Source of the DNA: Monoplex corrugatus
Taxonomy: Eukaryota > Mollusca > Gastropoda > Littorinimorpha > Ranellidae
Assembly: GCA_030674185.1 (NCBI GenBank)
Contig: CM060306.1
Coordinates: 191,001-255,000 of the forward strand
Reading direction: 5' to 3'
Length of the DNA: 64,000 nucleotides
In this document: positions 1 through 10,796 of the stretch, piece after piece
Position numbering within the stretch: the first letter of the stretch is position 1
Layout: each line of letters opens with the position of its first letter
Notes under the pieces: model-generated
The model's database searches: none
Told to the model about the DNA's origin: nothing
What the model saw: only the letters and a program-made list of their open reading frames with translations
Made by a program: the position numbers and the translations under genes

Positions 1-1197
1 CACATGACTGTATTAGGGATGAAGTGAGTACACATGACTGTATTAGGGATGAAGTGAGTACACATGACTGTATTAGGGATGAAGTGAGTACACATGACTG
101 TATTAGGGATGAAGTGAGTACACATGACTGATATTAGGGATGAAGTGAGTACACATGACTATTAGGGATGAAGTGAGTACACATGACTAATTAGGATGAA
201 GTGAGTACACATGACTGTATTAGGGATGAAGTGAGTACACATGACTACATTAGGGATGAAGTGAGTACACATGACTACATTAGGGATGAAGTGAGTACAC
301 ATGACTTACATTAGGGATGAAGTGAGTACACATGACTGTATTAGGGATGAAGTGAGTACACATGCTGTATTAGGGATGAAGTGAGTACACATGACTGTAT
401 TAGGGATGAAGTGAGTACACATGACTGTATTAGGGATGAAGTGAGTACACATGACTGTATTAGGGATGAAGTGAGTACACATGACTATTAGGGATGAAGT
501 GAGTACACATGACTGTATTAGGGATGAAGTGAGTACACATGACTGTATTAGGGATGAAGTGAGTACACATGACTGTATTAGGGATGAAGTGAGTACACAT
601 GACTATTAGGGATGAAGTGAGTACACATGACTGTATTAGGGATGAAGTGAGTACACATGACTATTAGGGATGAAGTGAGTACACATGACTACATTAGGGA
701 TGAAGTGAGTACACATGACTGCATTAGGGATGAAGTGAGTACACATGACTATTAGGGATGAAGTGAGTACACATGACTGCATTAGATGAAGTGAGTACAC
801 ATGACTGCATTAGGGATGAAGTGAGTACACATGACTACATTAAGAATGAAGTGAGTACACATGACTGCATTAGGGTGAAGTGAGTACACATGACTACAAT
901 AGGGGTGAAGTGAGTACACATGACTGTATTAGGGATGAAGTGAGTACACATGCTGTATTAGGGATGAAGTGAGTACACATGACTGCATTAGGGGTGAAGT
1001 GAGTACACATGACTGCATTAGGGGTGAAGTGAGTACACATGACTGCATTAGGGATGAAGTGAGTACACATGACTGTAATAGGGGTGAAGTGAGTACACAT
1101 GACTGTATTAGGGATGAAGTGAGTACACATGACTACATTAAGGATGAAGTGAGTACACATGACTGTATTAGGGATGAAGTGAGTACACATGACTACA
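1..1197 (+). repeat. 30-bp minisatellite, block 1 (+ orientation)
   Basis: Head-to-tail copies of a 30-base unit built from ACACATGACTGTATTAGGG followed by ATGAAGTGAGT. Units differ by substitutions (TGTATTAGGG, TACATTAGGG, TGCATTAGGG) and small indels. Because the unit is a multiple of three, it stays open in several frames and gives apparent repeat peptides (VSTHDCIRDE). I treat these as non-coding. The block runs off the left edge and is interrupted at 1198 by a TTAA-flanked element. Confidence 0.97.
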
Positions 1198-1886
1198 TTA
1201 ACCCTACCAGACTGAGTTCCCGCTATTGCGGGAATGACGAAAATGACTATATACCGAGTTCCCGCTATAGCGGGAATAGCACACTCACACGATCGTCACT
1301 TTATCAAGAGCTAAAAATAGCTACCGGACCGTTGCTAAGCGTCGCGTGAGCGTGTGTTCAGCCTATTGCAACTGTCTGCCTTTGTGTTGATGGAATTTTG
1401 AGGTGATTTGGGTGCAAAATTGACCATGAAGCGAGCTAGTGATGAACCAAGCACTTCAATAGGTAAACGGGCGAGGCCAACTCGCTTCACAGTTCAACAA
1501 GTGGTGGACATTTTGCAGATTGGAGAATTTGATCAGGAATACATTTCCGATTCAAGTGACGATGATTACGTTGATGAAGCATTGAGTGAAAGTGATGATT
1601 CTGACAATGAAAGAAGTAGGTCGAGACAGAGTGTTGGAAGAAGGGGGCGTGCCCGTACCCCCCAACCAAGTGATAGGGGAGATGCTTGTGTGATTGAGGG
1701 TTGGACTGGCGTTAGATGAAAGATAGGCCTATTTTCTACAATCTCTCCACGTTTCATATAATTCTAACCATTGGTGTGCATGATATGAACAGTTTTCTAA
1801 CGTATATACATTTTTTTCAAAATTTTGCTCAGGAGGCCAGGCAGGGGGCACAATTACGCTCAGGGGCTAAGGTCTGGTAGGGTTAG
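1198..1886 (+). mobile_element. piggyBac-like non-autonomous DNA transposon (MITE)
   Basis: A 681-bp element (1202-1882) interrupts the 30-bp minisatellite. It begins CCCTACCAGACTGAG and ends with the inverted match GTCTGGTAGGG. It is preceded by TTAA (1198-1201) and followed by TTAG (1883-1886), a one-base decay of TTAA. TTAA target duplications and termini starting with CCC are hallmarks of the piggyBac superfamily. A subterminal pair of small hairpins (GAGTTCCCGCTATTGCGGGA, near-repeated about 55 bases later) lies at the left end. The only ORF is a short acidic protein resembling the N-terminus of a piggyBac transposase. No DDD catalytic domain is present, so the copy is non-autonomous. 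Confidence 0.75.
1408..1719 (+). pseudogene. N-terminal remnant of a piggyBac-like transposase
   Basis: A 103-codon ORF inside the TTAA-flanked element; a better start is the internal Met at 1426 (MKRASDEPSTS). It has a basic patch (GKRARPTRFT), a short helix-like stretch (VQQVVDIL) and a strongly acidic Ser/Asp run (SDSSDDD and SESDDSD). That composition is typical of the disordered N-terminus of piggyBac transposases. The reading frame stops about 160 bases before the right terminus and the catalytic domain is absent. It is probably what survived an internal deletion that made a MITE. Assignment rests on context and composition, not on a catalytic motif. Confidence 0.5.
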
Positions 1887-2898
1887 ATGAGTGAGTAAAT
1901 GACTGTATTAGGATGAAGTGAGTACACATGACTGTATTAGGGATGAAGTGAGTACACAGACTTATTAGGATAGTGAGTACACATGATGTATAAGGATGAA
2001 GTGAGTACAATGACTGTATTAGTGATGAAGTGAGTACACATGACTATTAAGGATGAAGTGAGTACTCTGACTGTATTAGGATGAAGTGAGTACACATGAT
2101 TACATTAAGGATGAAGTGAGTACACATGACTAGGGATGAAGTGAGTGCACATGACTGTGTTAAGGATGAAGTGAGTACACATGACTGTATTAGGGATGAA
2201 GTGAGTACACATGACTACATTAGGGATAAAGTGAGTACACATGACTGCATTAGGGATGAAGTGAGTACACATGACTGTATTAGGGATGAAGTGAGTACAC
2301 ATGACTGTATTAGGGATGAAGTGAGTACACATGACTGTATTAGGGATGAAGTGAGTACACATGACTACATTAGGGATGAAGCGAGTACACATGACTGTAT
2401 TAGGGATGAAAGTACACATGACTGTATTAGGGATGAAGTGAGTACACATCACTAGGGATGAAGTGAGTACACATGACTGTATTAGGGATGAAGTGAGTAC
2501 ACATGGCTACATTAGGGATGAAGTGAGTACACATGACTACATTAGGGATGAAGTGAGTACACATGACTACATTAAGGATGAAGTGAGTACACATGACTAT
2601 TAGGGATGAAGTGAGTACACATGACTACATTAGGGATGAAGTGAGTATACATGACTACATTAAGGATGAAGTGAGTACACATGACTGCATTGGGATGATG
2701 TGAGTACACATGACTACATTAGGGATGAAGTGAGTACACATGACTACATTAGGGATGATGTGAGTACACATGACTGTATTAGGGATGAAGTGAGTACACA
2801 TGACTACATTAGGGATGAAGTGAGTACACATGACTACATTACGGATGAAGTGAGTACACATGACTACATTACGGATGAAGTGAATACACATGACTGTA
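1887..2898 (+). repeat. 30-bp minisatellite, block 2 (+ orientation)
   Basis: Same unit and orientation as block 1, continuing directly after the piggyBac-like element, so the element inserted into a pre-existing array. The first few units (1890-2110) are indel-rich. The last unit has a rare variant, GTGAATACACATGACTG, which recurs in mirror image at the other end of the palindromic element. Confidence 0.97.
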
Positions 2899-3095
2899 TT
2901 AACTCACTCAGCTCTAACCGCCGGATATGCGGACAGGCTCAGGAAGTGCTTCCTTACTAAGCGCCGGATATACGGACCTGACCTTAAAAAATTTCCACTG
3001 GCGACAGAGTGCTGTGTAGTGGAAATTGAAGTGGGTCATGCTAAAGCCTCATTTCCACAGAGTAACATTTGACCACTGCACGTGGCAAGTGACCT

Positions 3096-3374
3096 ATGAC
3101 CGGTCAGCCACAGAGCTATCTTTGTGCTGACCCCTTTCCTGTTTACGTAACACGAGAGAGCAGTGGCGTCTCAGCTGCAAACGAGTTGCGCTCACAGCGG
3201 TCGAACAAGACGTGTTTGAACTTTATGTCGGGCAAAAAAGTCATTCTTACCGAGGGGTCTGACTCTGAAGATGCAGAACAGTATGAAGAAAGTGGTTTTA
3301 GCCCATCAGAAGGGATGGAATTGATGAAAATGTGTCCAACAGAGAAGGTGAAAGGAAGAGAGGGGTGGGTGTAG
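3096..3374 (+). CDS. short acidic ORF in left arm, possible transposase N-terminus
   Basis: 92 codons; an internal Met begins MSGKKVILTEGSDSEDAEQ. The product is acidic in the middle (SDSEDAEQYEESG) and has no recognised domain. A copy with two differences (S to N, T to M) sits inverted at 7668-7946. Acidic N-termini of this kind are common in piggyBac-like transposases, and the element has TTAA ends, but there is no catalytic region. It may be a transposase remnant or an unrelated element protein. Confidence 0.35.
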   Translation: MTGQPQSYLCADPFPVYVTRESSGVSAANELRSQRSNKTCLNFMSGKKVILTEGSDSEDAEQYEESGFSPSEGMELMKMCPTEKVKGREGWV

Positions 3375-3727
3375 TGAGTGACACAGTGTGTACCGTGGCC
3401 TTCGTAGCGCGGTACTTATGCAAATAGCCGACTAGCTGATCTGACAGAGGTTGGTTTTGTTGTTTTTCGTGATGAATGTCTGCTTGAAGATTTTATGTGT
3501 GTGTGTGTTTTCCTTTCAGTTATGCCTCCATACACAGACAGCAAAACACATAGGCTAAACTTGTATGGCATTACAGACCACGCCCCCATTCATTTTTTGA
3601 CCAAATATTCAGTGACCTGATTATGAAGCACATGGTTGATGAAACAAAGAGATTCAGTGATCAAAGCCTTCAGGCATAAGGGGAACTAGCAAAATAATTT
3701 GAAAATGGAACAGCAGTGAATGAAATG

Positions 3728-3791
<64 letters not shown>

Positions 3792-3870
3792 GTGTGGTGG
3801 TTGTGTGGTGTTTGTGAGTGTGTGTGTATGTGTTTGTGTGTGTGTGATGTGGATAAGTGTGATATGTGTG
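3728..3870 (+). repeat. (TG)n microsatellite in left arm
   Basis: About 30 uninterrupted TG repeats from 3729, then an imperfect GTGGTGTTTGTGAGTG tract. The mirror (CA)n tract is at about 7197-7318 in the right arm. Confidence 0.95.
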
Positions 3871-3875
3871 TGTGT

Positions 3876-5856
3876 TCTCTTTTTGTAGGTGGTGATGAGA
3901 GAAAATATGTTTTCGTGACAACAAAATTGAGGGTGGCTGCAATTGGATAGTGGTAAAGTTCACACTGCTCCTGAAAATGGACAGTTTTCCACATAAATCA
4001 CATTGAAAATCCCAGTAGAGAGTGAACAATGGCTACCTGAGATTTCTACTTTATACAATTCAGCTAAAGTCAGCAAAATGCTGCTGACTACTTGGCGATT
4101 TGTAGTCGGCTTCAGCATACCAAGTGCTTGAATGGAATTGGAAAATTCATGAAAAATATTAACAAAGCACATATTCTTGAAACAGTAACATATGATTATT
4201 GTTTGACTAAATAAGCACAGCACAAGGTTTCAAAACTATAACCTCAACACACAGACACACACACCCAGACACACATACCCAGACACATAGACACCCACAT
4301 CCATACACACACCATACAAACACATTCATATACACAACACACACACACACACACTAGCAATGCCGCATGAAAAATTGAAATTGGGTTTTGAGTTAAAAAA
4401 AATTATATAGTTTTGAAGATATTGTTATTCTGAGTAAAAAGCTGTTTAAATTTTTCAAATCGGACTAATAGTTCATGAAATATTCCAACTTGAAGCGTAA
4501 AAAATTTCTTAATTTTGGTACCACGTTTTAGTGGGACAAAGAAGGACCAGTGTCACAGAACAAACTCATCAAATGCATGGTATGCTGATTTTGCTGGAAA
4601 TGACATTCATTTTGTAATTGTGAGAGACAGACCGGATCAAAAGTCATGAAATTTTGATCGTTGATGTATTTTGGCATGCCGAATTGAATAAAACCATTAT
4701 TGGAACTCTGTGACGAGCCATTTTTGTCTTATTACAGGAAACATGTGATATTTTGGATGTTTTATCAGTGTTTCATTAATAATTGCCCATATTGTATTAA
4801 TAACAGACAAAAATGAAGCTAGAAACAAAACAGTCATTTCAAGAGATAGATATAAAATCATTTTGCTCATTGTTCAAGTGTCTTATTACTGCAAATTAAA
4901 CCAAAAAAGTCATGACTCGCTACTTCAGTAGTCTTATGAATAACTTTTAATATTTCATCAGTTTCTGTACATATAAAAGGACATCTGAGAATCAATGACT
5001 TCTGGAATCACTTAAATAATTGAAATATTAAAAATTACTGCATGTTTTTATGCTGCAGTCTATCCAAAAATATCATCCGATCAAAATTCTACTTAACACA
5101 CACACATACACATGCACACACACATAACACACATACACATATATACACACACAGAGAAAAAACATAACAGACAAGATTTATGTACGTTACATTTGATTTT
5201 TATTTTATACATCAATCTTTAAAAAAAATAGACTAAACTGTCTGTGGATGAGTCAAGTCCCCGAACACTTAGCACAGCCAGCGTCCAAAGAAAACTTCAG
5301 GAAGGATATGGGACCACTCACCATTCAGGAACAGGTCACTTAACTCCTACAATAGAGAAATATATGAATTTCTGCACAATATATACTATTCATTGAGAGA
5401 TTGGAAAGGAAAGGAAACCATAATGCATAGTCTTCACATTAACATTACTTTAACATTAAGCCCAAACTCTCGACTTTGATTTTTAGCATATTACTTGTAA
5501 AAATCCACCAAAGCAGAGCAATCCTGCTAAGTATTTCCGGTGTACTCTTGCCCTTTAATACAAATCAATAACAACAGGCTACTATTAAATAAGATGCAAC
5601 CTTCCCTTTAAAACAAATTAATGACAATGGGCCTATCCTTTTCAGATATTGACTACAAATTGAAACAACTACATAAGCTAATGGATGGCCTACTTTACAA
5701 AATAATACAACTCATAGCCTTCTATTCAGTTTCAAAACCTAAATGAAGAATATTATAACAATGAACAGAAGATTTTTTTTGTGACATTCTAAATCTGTGT
5801 GTGTGTGTGTGTTGTCAGAGAGAGAGAGAGTGTTGTCAGAGAGAGAGAGAGAGATG

Positions 5857-5894
<38 letters not shown>

Positions 5895-7196
5895 GAGAGA
5901 GAGAGGATCATGCCTGTTAACAACTTGGATATGAATGTATTGTGGCCTATTTACTTATTTATTCATTTCTTGTTCTCTGAGAGAGAGAGAGAGATTCATG
6001 TCAAGGAAAGTACAATAACTTGCACAGAATTGTTGATTTGAAAAAAAAAATATTTAGACTTATTCATTCATTCATTTATTTGAGAGAGAGAGAGAGGAGT
6101 TGGGGAGGCGGGTATGCGCACCCCTCTGTTTGGGCAAACCCATTTTCCACAGCTCGGCGAAGCACGTCGAGCACATAGTATTTTTAGTAGTAAGCTCGCC
6201 CGTCGTGGGATGAGCAGATCTACACTGCGACATGCAAATAGCATGATCTCGGGGAGGAAATGGTTGACGAACCTAGCTTCGGCTGACAACTCCGAATCGA
6301 GTTCAAACGCAGTTGTCCTTTTCTTCAAAAATATGTCACAGATAAAACAGAACTTGATCTGTTGATTGCTAGATCTAGTCTTTGTACGACAATGTAAAAC
6401 TTGCCGAGCTGAAACTTGCACAGCGTTCTGTTACGCCGGTAGTAGGCCTATGGCGTCGGCACATTCCGACGTTGTTTTGCTACTGATCTGGAACAGATCC
6501 TCATGTAAAAAGTTGGCGTACGGCTGTATTTTACATCAAATTGATTTCATATTACACATGCACATAGAAAAAAGTATGCAAAATCGAATCCCGCTGACGA
6601 GAAGTTCCAAAAATGGCGACTTGCCTGCAAACTTTTCCGATGAAAAAAAGCAAAACTTTGGAAGCGTCGATCTCGGTTCGAAACTGGCACACATAGCTCT
6701 CGTCGGGATATATCATTTTGTTACATTGATTCTCATTGGTTGCAAAATTACAATGTGATTGGTTCACAAATATAGCCGTACCGACCGAAATGGTGAAGCA
6801 CCCCAAACAAACTTTGATTCTAAACGCATACCATATCCGCGATTACGCCCAAAACGCGGATTTTCGACTTTCTCATCAAATAACTTATTCCATTTTCGCT
6901 GTAAGTACATAAAATGGCAATCATTCAAATCTTTATTCATTTCTGATTCATATAAGAAAAGAAATAAGAATGAAACACCGCTTAAAGAGGCAGTAATACT
7001 TGATTGAACTGAAGACCCCCCAGTTTTGCAGCCGGCCCCCGTTTTTGCCCAGTTTTTGGTACTACAAATTTGACGTCGCGTTTCGGTTCGCACGGCATTG
7101 CTACACACACACACAACACATACCCAGAGTGCACACACACAGTACAAACATCCACACACAGTACAAACATCCACATGCACATAACAGTGCAGATGT
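3876..7196. other. unique middle of the palindromic element; no gene recognised
   Basis: AT-rich DNA without a convincing ORF. 3890-4460 has diverged copies downstream: 3890-4240 resembles 9105-9460 in the same orientation, and 4370-4460 recurs inverted at 9459-9544. 4240-4350 and 5095-5155 are CA-rich. 5798-6095 is GA/TG microsatellite. 6096-7080 is less AT-rich, single-copy within the window, and not recognisable. Confidence 0.6.
5798..6095 (+). repeat. (TG)n / (GA)n microsatellite cluster
   Basis: TG repeats at 5797-5812, followed by long GAGAGA runs at 5817-5907, 5978-5993 and 6082-6095, separated by AT-rich DNA. Confidence 0.95.
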
Positions 7197-8140
7197 ACAC
7201 ACACACACACACACATATCACACTTATCCACATCACACACACACACACACACACAAACACAAACACATACACACACACTCACATCACACAACCACCACAC
7301 ACACACACACACACACATGCATTTCATTCACTGCTGTTCCATTTTCAAATTATTTTGCTAGTTCCCCTTATGCCTGAAGGCTTTGATCACTGAATCTCTT
7401 TGTTTCATCAGGTTGATGTGCTTCATAATCAGGTCACTGAATATTTGGTCAAAAAATGAATGGGGGCGTGGTCTGTAATGCCATACAAGTATGTGTTTTG
7501 CTGTCTGTGTATGGAGGCATAACTGAAAGGAAAACACACACACACATAAAATCTTTAAGCAGACATTCATCACGAAACAACAAAAACCAACCTCTGTCAG
7601 ATCAGCTAGTCGGCTATTTGCATAAGTACCGCGCTACGAAGGCCACGGGTACACACTGTGTCACTCACTACACCCACCCCTCTCTTCCTTTCACCTTCTC
7701 TGTTGGACACATTTTCATCAATTCCATCCCTTCTGATGGGCTAAAACCACTTTCTTCATACTGTTCTGCATCTTCAGAGTCAGACCCCTCGGTAAGAATG
7801 ACTTTTTTGCCCGACATAAAGTTCAAACACATCTTGTTCGACCGCTGTGAGCGCAACTCGTTTGCAGCTGAGACGCCATTGCTCTCTCGTGTTACGTAAA
7901 CAGGAAAGGGGTCAGCACAAAGATAGCTCTGTGGCTGACCGGTCATAGGTCACTCGCCACGTGCAGTGGTCAAATGTTACTCTGTGGAAATGAGGCTTTA
8001 GCATGACCCACTTCAATTTCCACTACACAGCACTCTGTCGCCAGTGGAAATTTGTTAAGGTCAGGTCCGTATATCCGGCGCTTAGTAAGGAAGCACTTCG
8101 CTGAGCCTGTCCGCATATCCGGCGGTTAGAGCTGAGTGAG
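7197..8140 (-). repeat. right arm of the long inverted repeat
   Basis: Reverse complement of 2903-3875. It begins in a (CA)n tract containing CACTTATCCACATCACACAC and ends GAGCTGAGTGAG before TTAA at 8141-8144. Confidence 0.88.
7668..7946 (-). CDS. short acidic ORF in right arm (inverted copy)
   Basis: Same 92-codon ORF as in the left arm, on the opposite strand, with two amino-acid differences. Conservation of an open frame in both arms may simply reflect their recent duplication. Confidence 0.35.
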   Translation of the reverse strand: MTGQPQSYLCADPFPVYVTRESNGVSAANELRSQRSNKMCLNFMSGKKVILTEGSDSEDAEQYEESGFSPSEGMELMKMCPTEKVKGREGWV

Positions 8141-8144
8141 TTAA

Positions 8145-8918
8145 TACAGTCATGTGTATTCACTTCATCTGTAATGTAGTCATGTGTACTCACTTCATCC
8201 TAATGTAGTCATGTGTACTCACTTCATCCCTAATGTAGTCATGTGTACTCACTTCATCCTAATGTAGTCATGTGTACTCACTTCATCCCTAATGTAGTCA
8301 TGTGTACTCACTTCATCCCTAATGTAGTCATGTGTACTCACTTCATCCTTAATACAGTCATGTGTACTCACATCATCCCTAATGTAGTCATGTGTACTCA
8401 CTTCATCCCTAATACAGTCATGTGTACTCACTTCATCCCTAATGTAATCATGTGTACTCACTTCATCCTTAATGTAGTCATGTGTACTCACTTCATCCTT
8501 ATGTAGTCATGTGTACTCACTTCATCCTTAATGTAGTCATGTGTACTCACTTCATCCTTAATGTAGTCATGTGTACTCACTTCATCCCTAATACAGTCAT
8601 GTGTACTCACTTCATCCTTAATGTAGTCATGTGTACTCACTTCATCCTTAATGTAGTCATGTGTACTCATTTCATCCCTAATGTAGTCATGTGTACTCAC
8701 TTCATCCTTAATGTAATCATGTGTACTCACTTCATCCCTAATGTAGTCATGTGTACTCACTTCATCCCTAATGTAGTCATGTGTACTCACTTCATCCTTA
8801 ATACAGTCATGTGTACTCACTTCATCCTTAATGTAATCATGTGTACTCACTTCATCCTTAATGTAGTCATGTGTACTCACTTCATCCCTAATGCAGTCAC
8901 GTGTACTCACTTCATCCT
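8145..8918 (-). repeat. 30-bp minisatellite, block 3 (inverted)
   Basis: The same 30-base unit in reverse-complement orientation (GTCATGTGTACTCACTTCAT units). Next to the palindrome it carries the mirror image of the rare GTGAATAC variant found at the end of block 2. The inverted duplication therefore includes part of the minisatellite. Confidence 0.97.
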
Positions 8919-9542
8919 TAACTCACTCCCTACTAGGCGATTTGGAATTTAACATTCCTCTGTATACTGGGCGTTTGTATAGGTTTTTAAAAAAATCATT
9001 AAAAAATAACGGCTATACACATATTCTTTTAATTTTGACACATGATTAACATCATATTGAACAAGCATTTTCCAAAGTTTCAAAGCTGTAACCTTTATGG
9101 TACTCTTTTTGTTGCCAGTTGTAAAACAAGGTATGTTTTCATGGTAATGAAAATGAGGGTGATCGCAAGAGCATATAAGGGAAGTTCTCACTGTTCTTGA
9201 AAAGAGGACTGTTTTTCACATAAATCACATTGGAAATACCAGCAGTGAGTAAACAATAATTGAGAGTTTCTATTCCCTACAAATAAACTAAAATCAATAA
9301 CTTACAACTGATAACTTGTCGATTTGTCATTTCACATTCTCCTGTATACAGGCGGTTTGTACAGGTGTTTAAAAAAATCATAAAAAATAATGAGGAAACA
9401 CACACTTGAAATTTCCACACATGATTATTGTTTGAATAAGCATATTACAGAGTTTCAAAGTCCGATTTGAAAAATTTAAACTGCTTTTTACTCAGAATAA
9501 CAATATCTTCAAAACTATATAATTTTTTTAACTCAAAACCCA
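8919..9542. other. AT-rich insert between oppositely oriented minisatellite blocks
   Basis: Starts TTAACTCACTCCCTAC, resembling the terminus of the palindromic element (TTAACTCACTCAGC). It holds two diverged copies of one sequence (about 8938-9139 and 9321-9460), both related to 3890-4240. 9459-9542 is a close inverted copy of 4370-4460. It looks like a related or rearranged piece of the same element. No ORF is convincing. Confidence 0.55.
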
Positions 9543-10185
9543 ATACACATGACTACATTAAGGATGAAGTGAGTACACATGACTGTATTAGGGATGAAGT
9601 GAGTACACATGACTACATTAGGGATGAAGTGAGTACACATGACTGTATTAGGGATGAAGTGAGTACACATGACTACATTAGGGATAAGTGAGTACACATG
9701 ACTGTATTAGGGATGAAGTGAGTACACATGACTACATTAGGGATGAAGTGAGTACACATGACTACATTAGGGATGAAGTGAGTACGCATGACTGTATTAG
9801 GGATGAAGTGAGTACACATGACTACATTAAGGATGAAGTGAGTACACATGACTGTATTAAGGATGAAGTGAGTACACATGACTGTATTAGGGATGAAGTG
9901 AGTACACATGACTGTATTAAGGATGAAGTGAGTACACATGACTGTATTAGGGATGAAGTGAGTACACATGACTGTATTAAGGATGAAGTGAGTACACATG
10001 ACTGTATATAAGGATGAAGTGAGTACACATGACTGTATTAAGGATGAAGTGAGTACACATGACTACATTAAGGATGAAGTGAGTACACATGACTGTATTA
10101 AGGATGAAGTGAGTACACATGACTGTATTAAGGATGAAGTGAGTACACATGATTGTATTAAGGATGAAGTGAGTACACATAATCG
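9543..10185 (+). repeat. 30-bp minisatellite, block 4 (+ orientation)
   Basis: Returns to the orientation of blocks 1 and 2. Many units here carry TTAAGG instead of TTAGGG. It ends about 125 bases before exon A. Confidence 0.97.
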
Positions 10186-10197
10186 ATATATTCATAT

Positions 10198-10243
10198 GAA
10201 GACCTATGATCACCAATGCTACGCGGCAGGGCACATGATGATG
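10198..10243 (+). mobile_element. 3'-end scrap of an RTE-type LINE
   Basis: The text around CACCAATGCTACGCGGCAGG, followed by CACATGATGATGATG, matches the last coding bases and (ATG)n tail of the RTE copy at 14379-14736. Only about 45 bases remain. Confidence 0.6.
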
Positions 10244-10265
10244 ATGATTGTTGTGTTTCATTATG

Positions 10266-10316
10266 GTGTGTTGTCAAGACTTATAACTCCAATTATTGTG
10301 TGTGTTGTCAGGACTT
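10266..10316 (+). promoter_or_regulatory. exon A 3' splice site with an upstream duplicate
   Basis: The real acceptor reads GTGTGTTGTCAG|GACTT with the exon starting at 10312. Thirty-four bases upstream, GTGTGTTGTCAAGACTT (10266-10282) repeats the same acceptor and the first exon bases with a single change (CAG to CAA) that destroys the invariant AG in that register. It appears to be an old local duplication of the junction. Confidence 0.7.
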
Positions 10317-10467
10317 CCGTAAAGGCATGAAGAAATACCTTAATCAGCACAAGTACAAGAACACCGTGACCAAGGACCTGTGGGATGCATTGGAGCTGGC
10401 CAGTGATAAACCTGTGGCCGCCATCATGGACACATGGATTACACAGAAAGGATTCCCTGTCATAAAG
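10312..10467 (+). CDS. NPEPPS: NPEPPS exon A (end of catalytic domain)
   Basis: 52 codons, DFRKGMKKYLN to TQKGFPVIK, phase 0 at both ends. The segment matches the end of the M1 catalytic domain of puromycin-sensitive aminopeptidase, with the family's 'DLW..LE.ASDKPVA..MDTW..Q.GFP' pattern (DLWDALELASDKPVAAIMDTW split across the exon). The preceding acceptor is TGTGTTGTCAG and the donor is AAG|GTAGGA. The upstream exons with the HEXXH zinc site must lie left of this window, because the whole of 1-10311 looks intronic. The open frame continues six codons past the donor and then stops, which supports the chosen exon end. Confidence 0.93.
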
Positions 10468-10574
10468 GTAGGACAGCCGCCTGTCTGACAGCAGGGTGTG
10501 GATGGGGATTAGCCTTAAAAAAAAACAACCAACTGAACATGTGTGTATGTGTGTGCATTTATACATAATACCTG

Positions 10575-10796
10575 TGATGAGAGAACAGACTTGATGTCCA
10601 CTGTCCTCCAAGGTAAAGTGGAAGGAAAGAGAAACAGAGGACGGCCACCTGCATCACTTGCTAGAAACATCACAAACATCAGCGGCAAGAAACTCCAGGA
10701 GGTGGTCAGACTTAGCCAAGATCGAGAGTGCTGGAGGCAACTTGTGAGGACATCATGTGCAGCGGCCAACACTGTTCCCGGTGACGCCGACAGGTG
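10575..10796 (+). mobile_element. C-terminal fragment of a non-LTR retrotransposon
   Basis: Encodes about 70 residues (TDLMSTVLQGKVEGKRNRG, then LQEVVRLSQDRECWRQLVR and a terminal ANTVPGDADR before the stop). The 'QGKVEGKRNRGRP' and 'DRECWRQLV' patterns are the usual C-terminal tail after the RT thumb of RTE-like LINEs. A related tail occurs at 25110-25250 (TDLISTVLQGKVEVRR). It is 5'-truncated and lies 108 bases after exon A. Confidence 0.75.

Larger units (their letters stand above)
2903..3875 (+). repeat. left arm of the long inverted repeat
   Basis: Reverse-complementary to 7197-8140 over nearly its full length. The match includes the terminal TTAACTCACTCAGC, the short ORF, the text around GGGGCGTGGTCTGTAATG, and a terminal (TG)n tract with interspersed GTGGTGTTTGTGAG. 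The few mismatches imply a recent origin or ongoing gene conversion. Confidence 0.88.
2899..8144. mobile_element. 5.2-kb palindromic (foldback-like) element bounded by TTAA
   Basis: The sequence starting TTAACTCACTCAGCTC at 2899 recurs inverted, ending GAGCTGAGTGAGTTAA at 8129-8144. The inverted arms are about 950 bp (2903-3875 and 7197-8140) and nearly identical, and they enclose a ~3.3-kb unique middle. The termini carry paired subterminal motifs (CGCCGGATATGCGGAC and CGCCGGATATACGGAC), an architecture like the smaller piggyBac-like element at 1198. Both arms encode the same short acidic ORF. The flanking minisatellite is also inverted across the structure, so this may be an inverted duplication rather than one clean insertion. 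No transposase domain is visible. Confidence 0.6.

Noticed and set aside
1..1197. Interstitial telomere, because units contain TTAGGG
   Set aside because: TTAGGG occurs once per 30-base unit and is often TTAAGG or TTAG; there is no tandem TTAGGG run.
6068..6806. Overlapping 80-130 codon ORFs in the middle of the palindromic element
   Set aside because: No recognisable domain or motif, several strands and frames equally open, and low complexity nearby. Not supportable as genes.
2899..8144. Simple TTAA target-site duplication of a piggyBac insertion
   Set aside because: The flanking minisatellite is inverted across the element, so the two TTAA copies are mirror images of one junction rather than a duplicated target.
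1..10185. CRISPR-like repeat arrays
   Set aside because: Units abut without unique spacers, the arrays are degenerate minisatellites, and the window is eukaryotic with introns.
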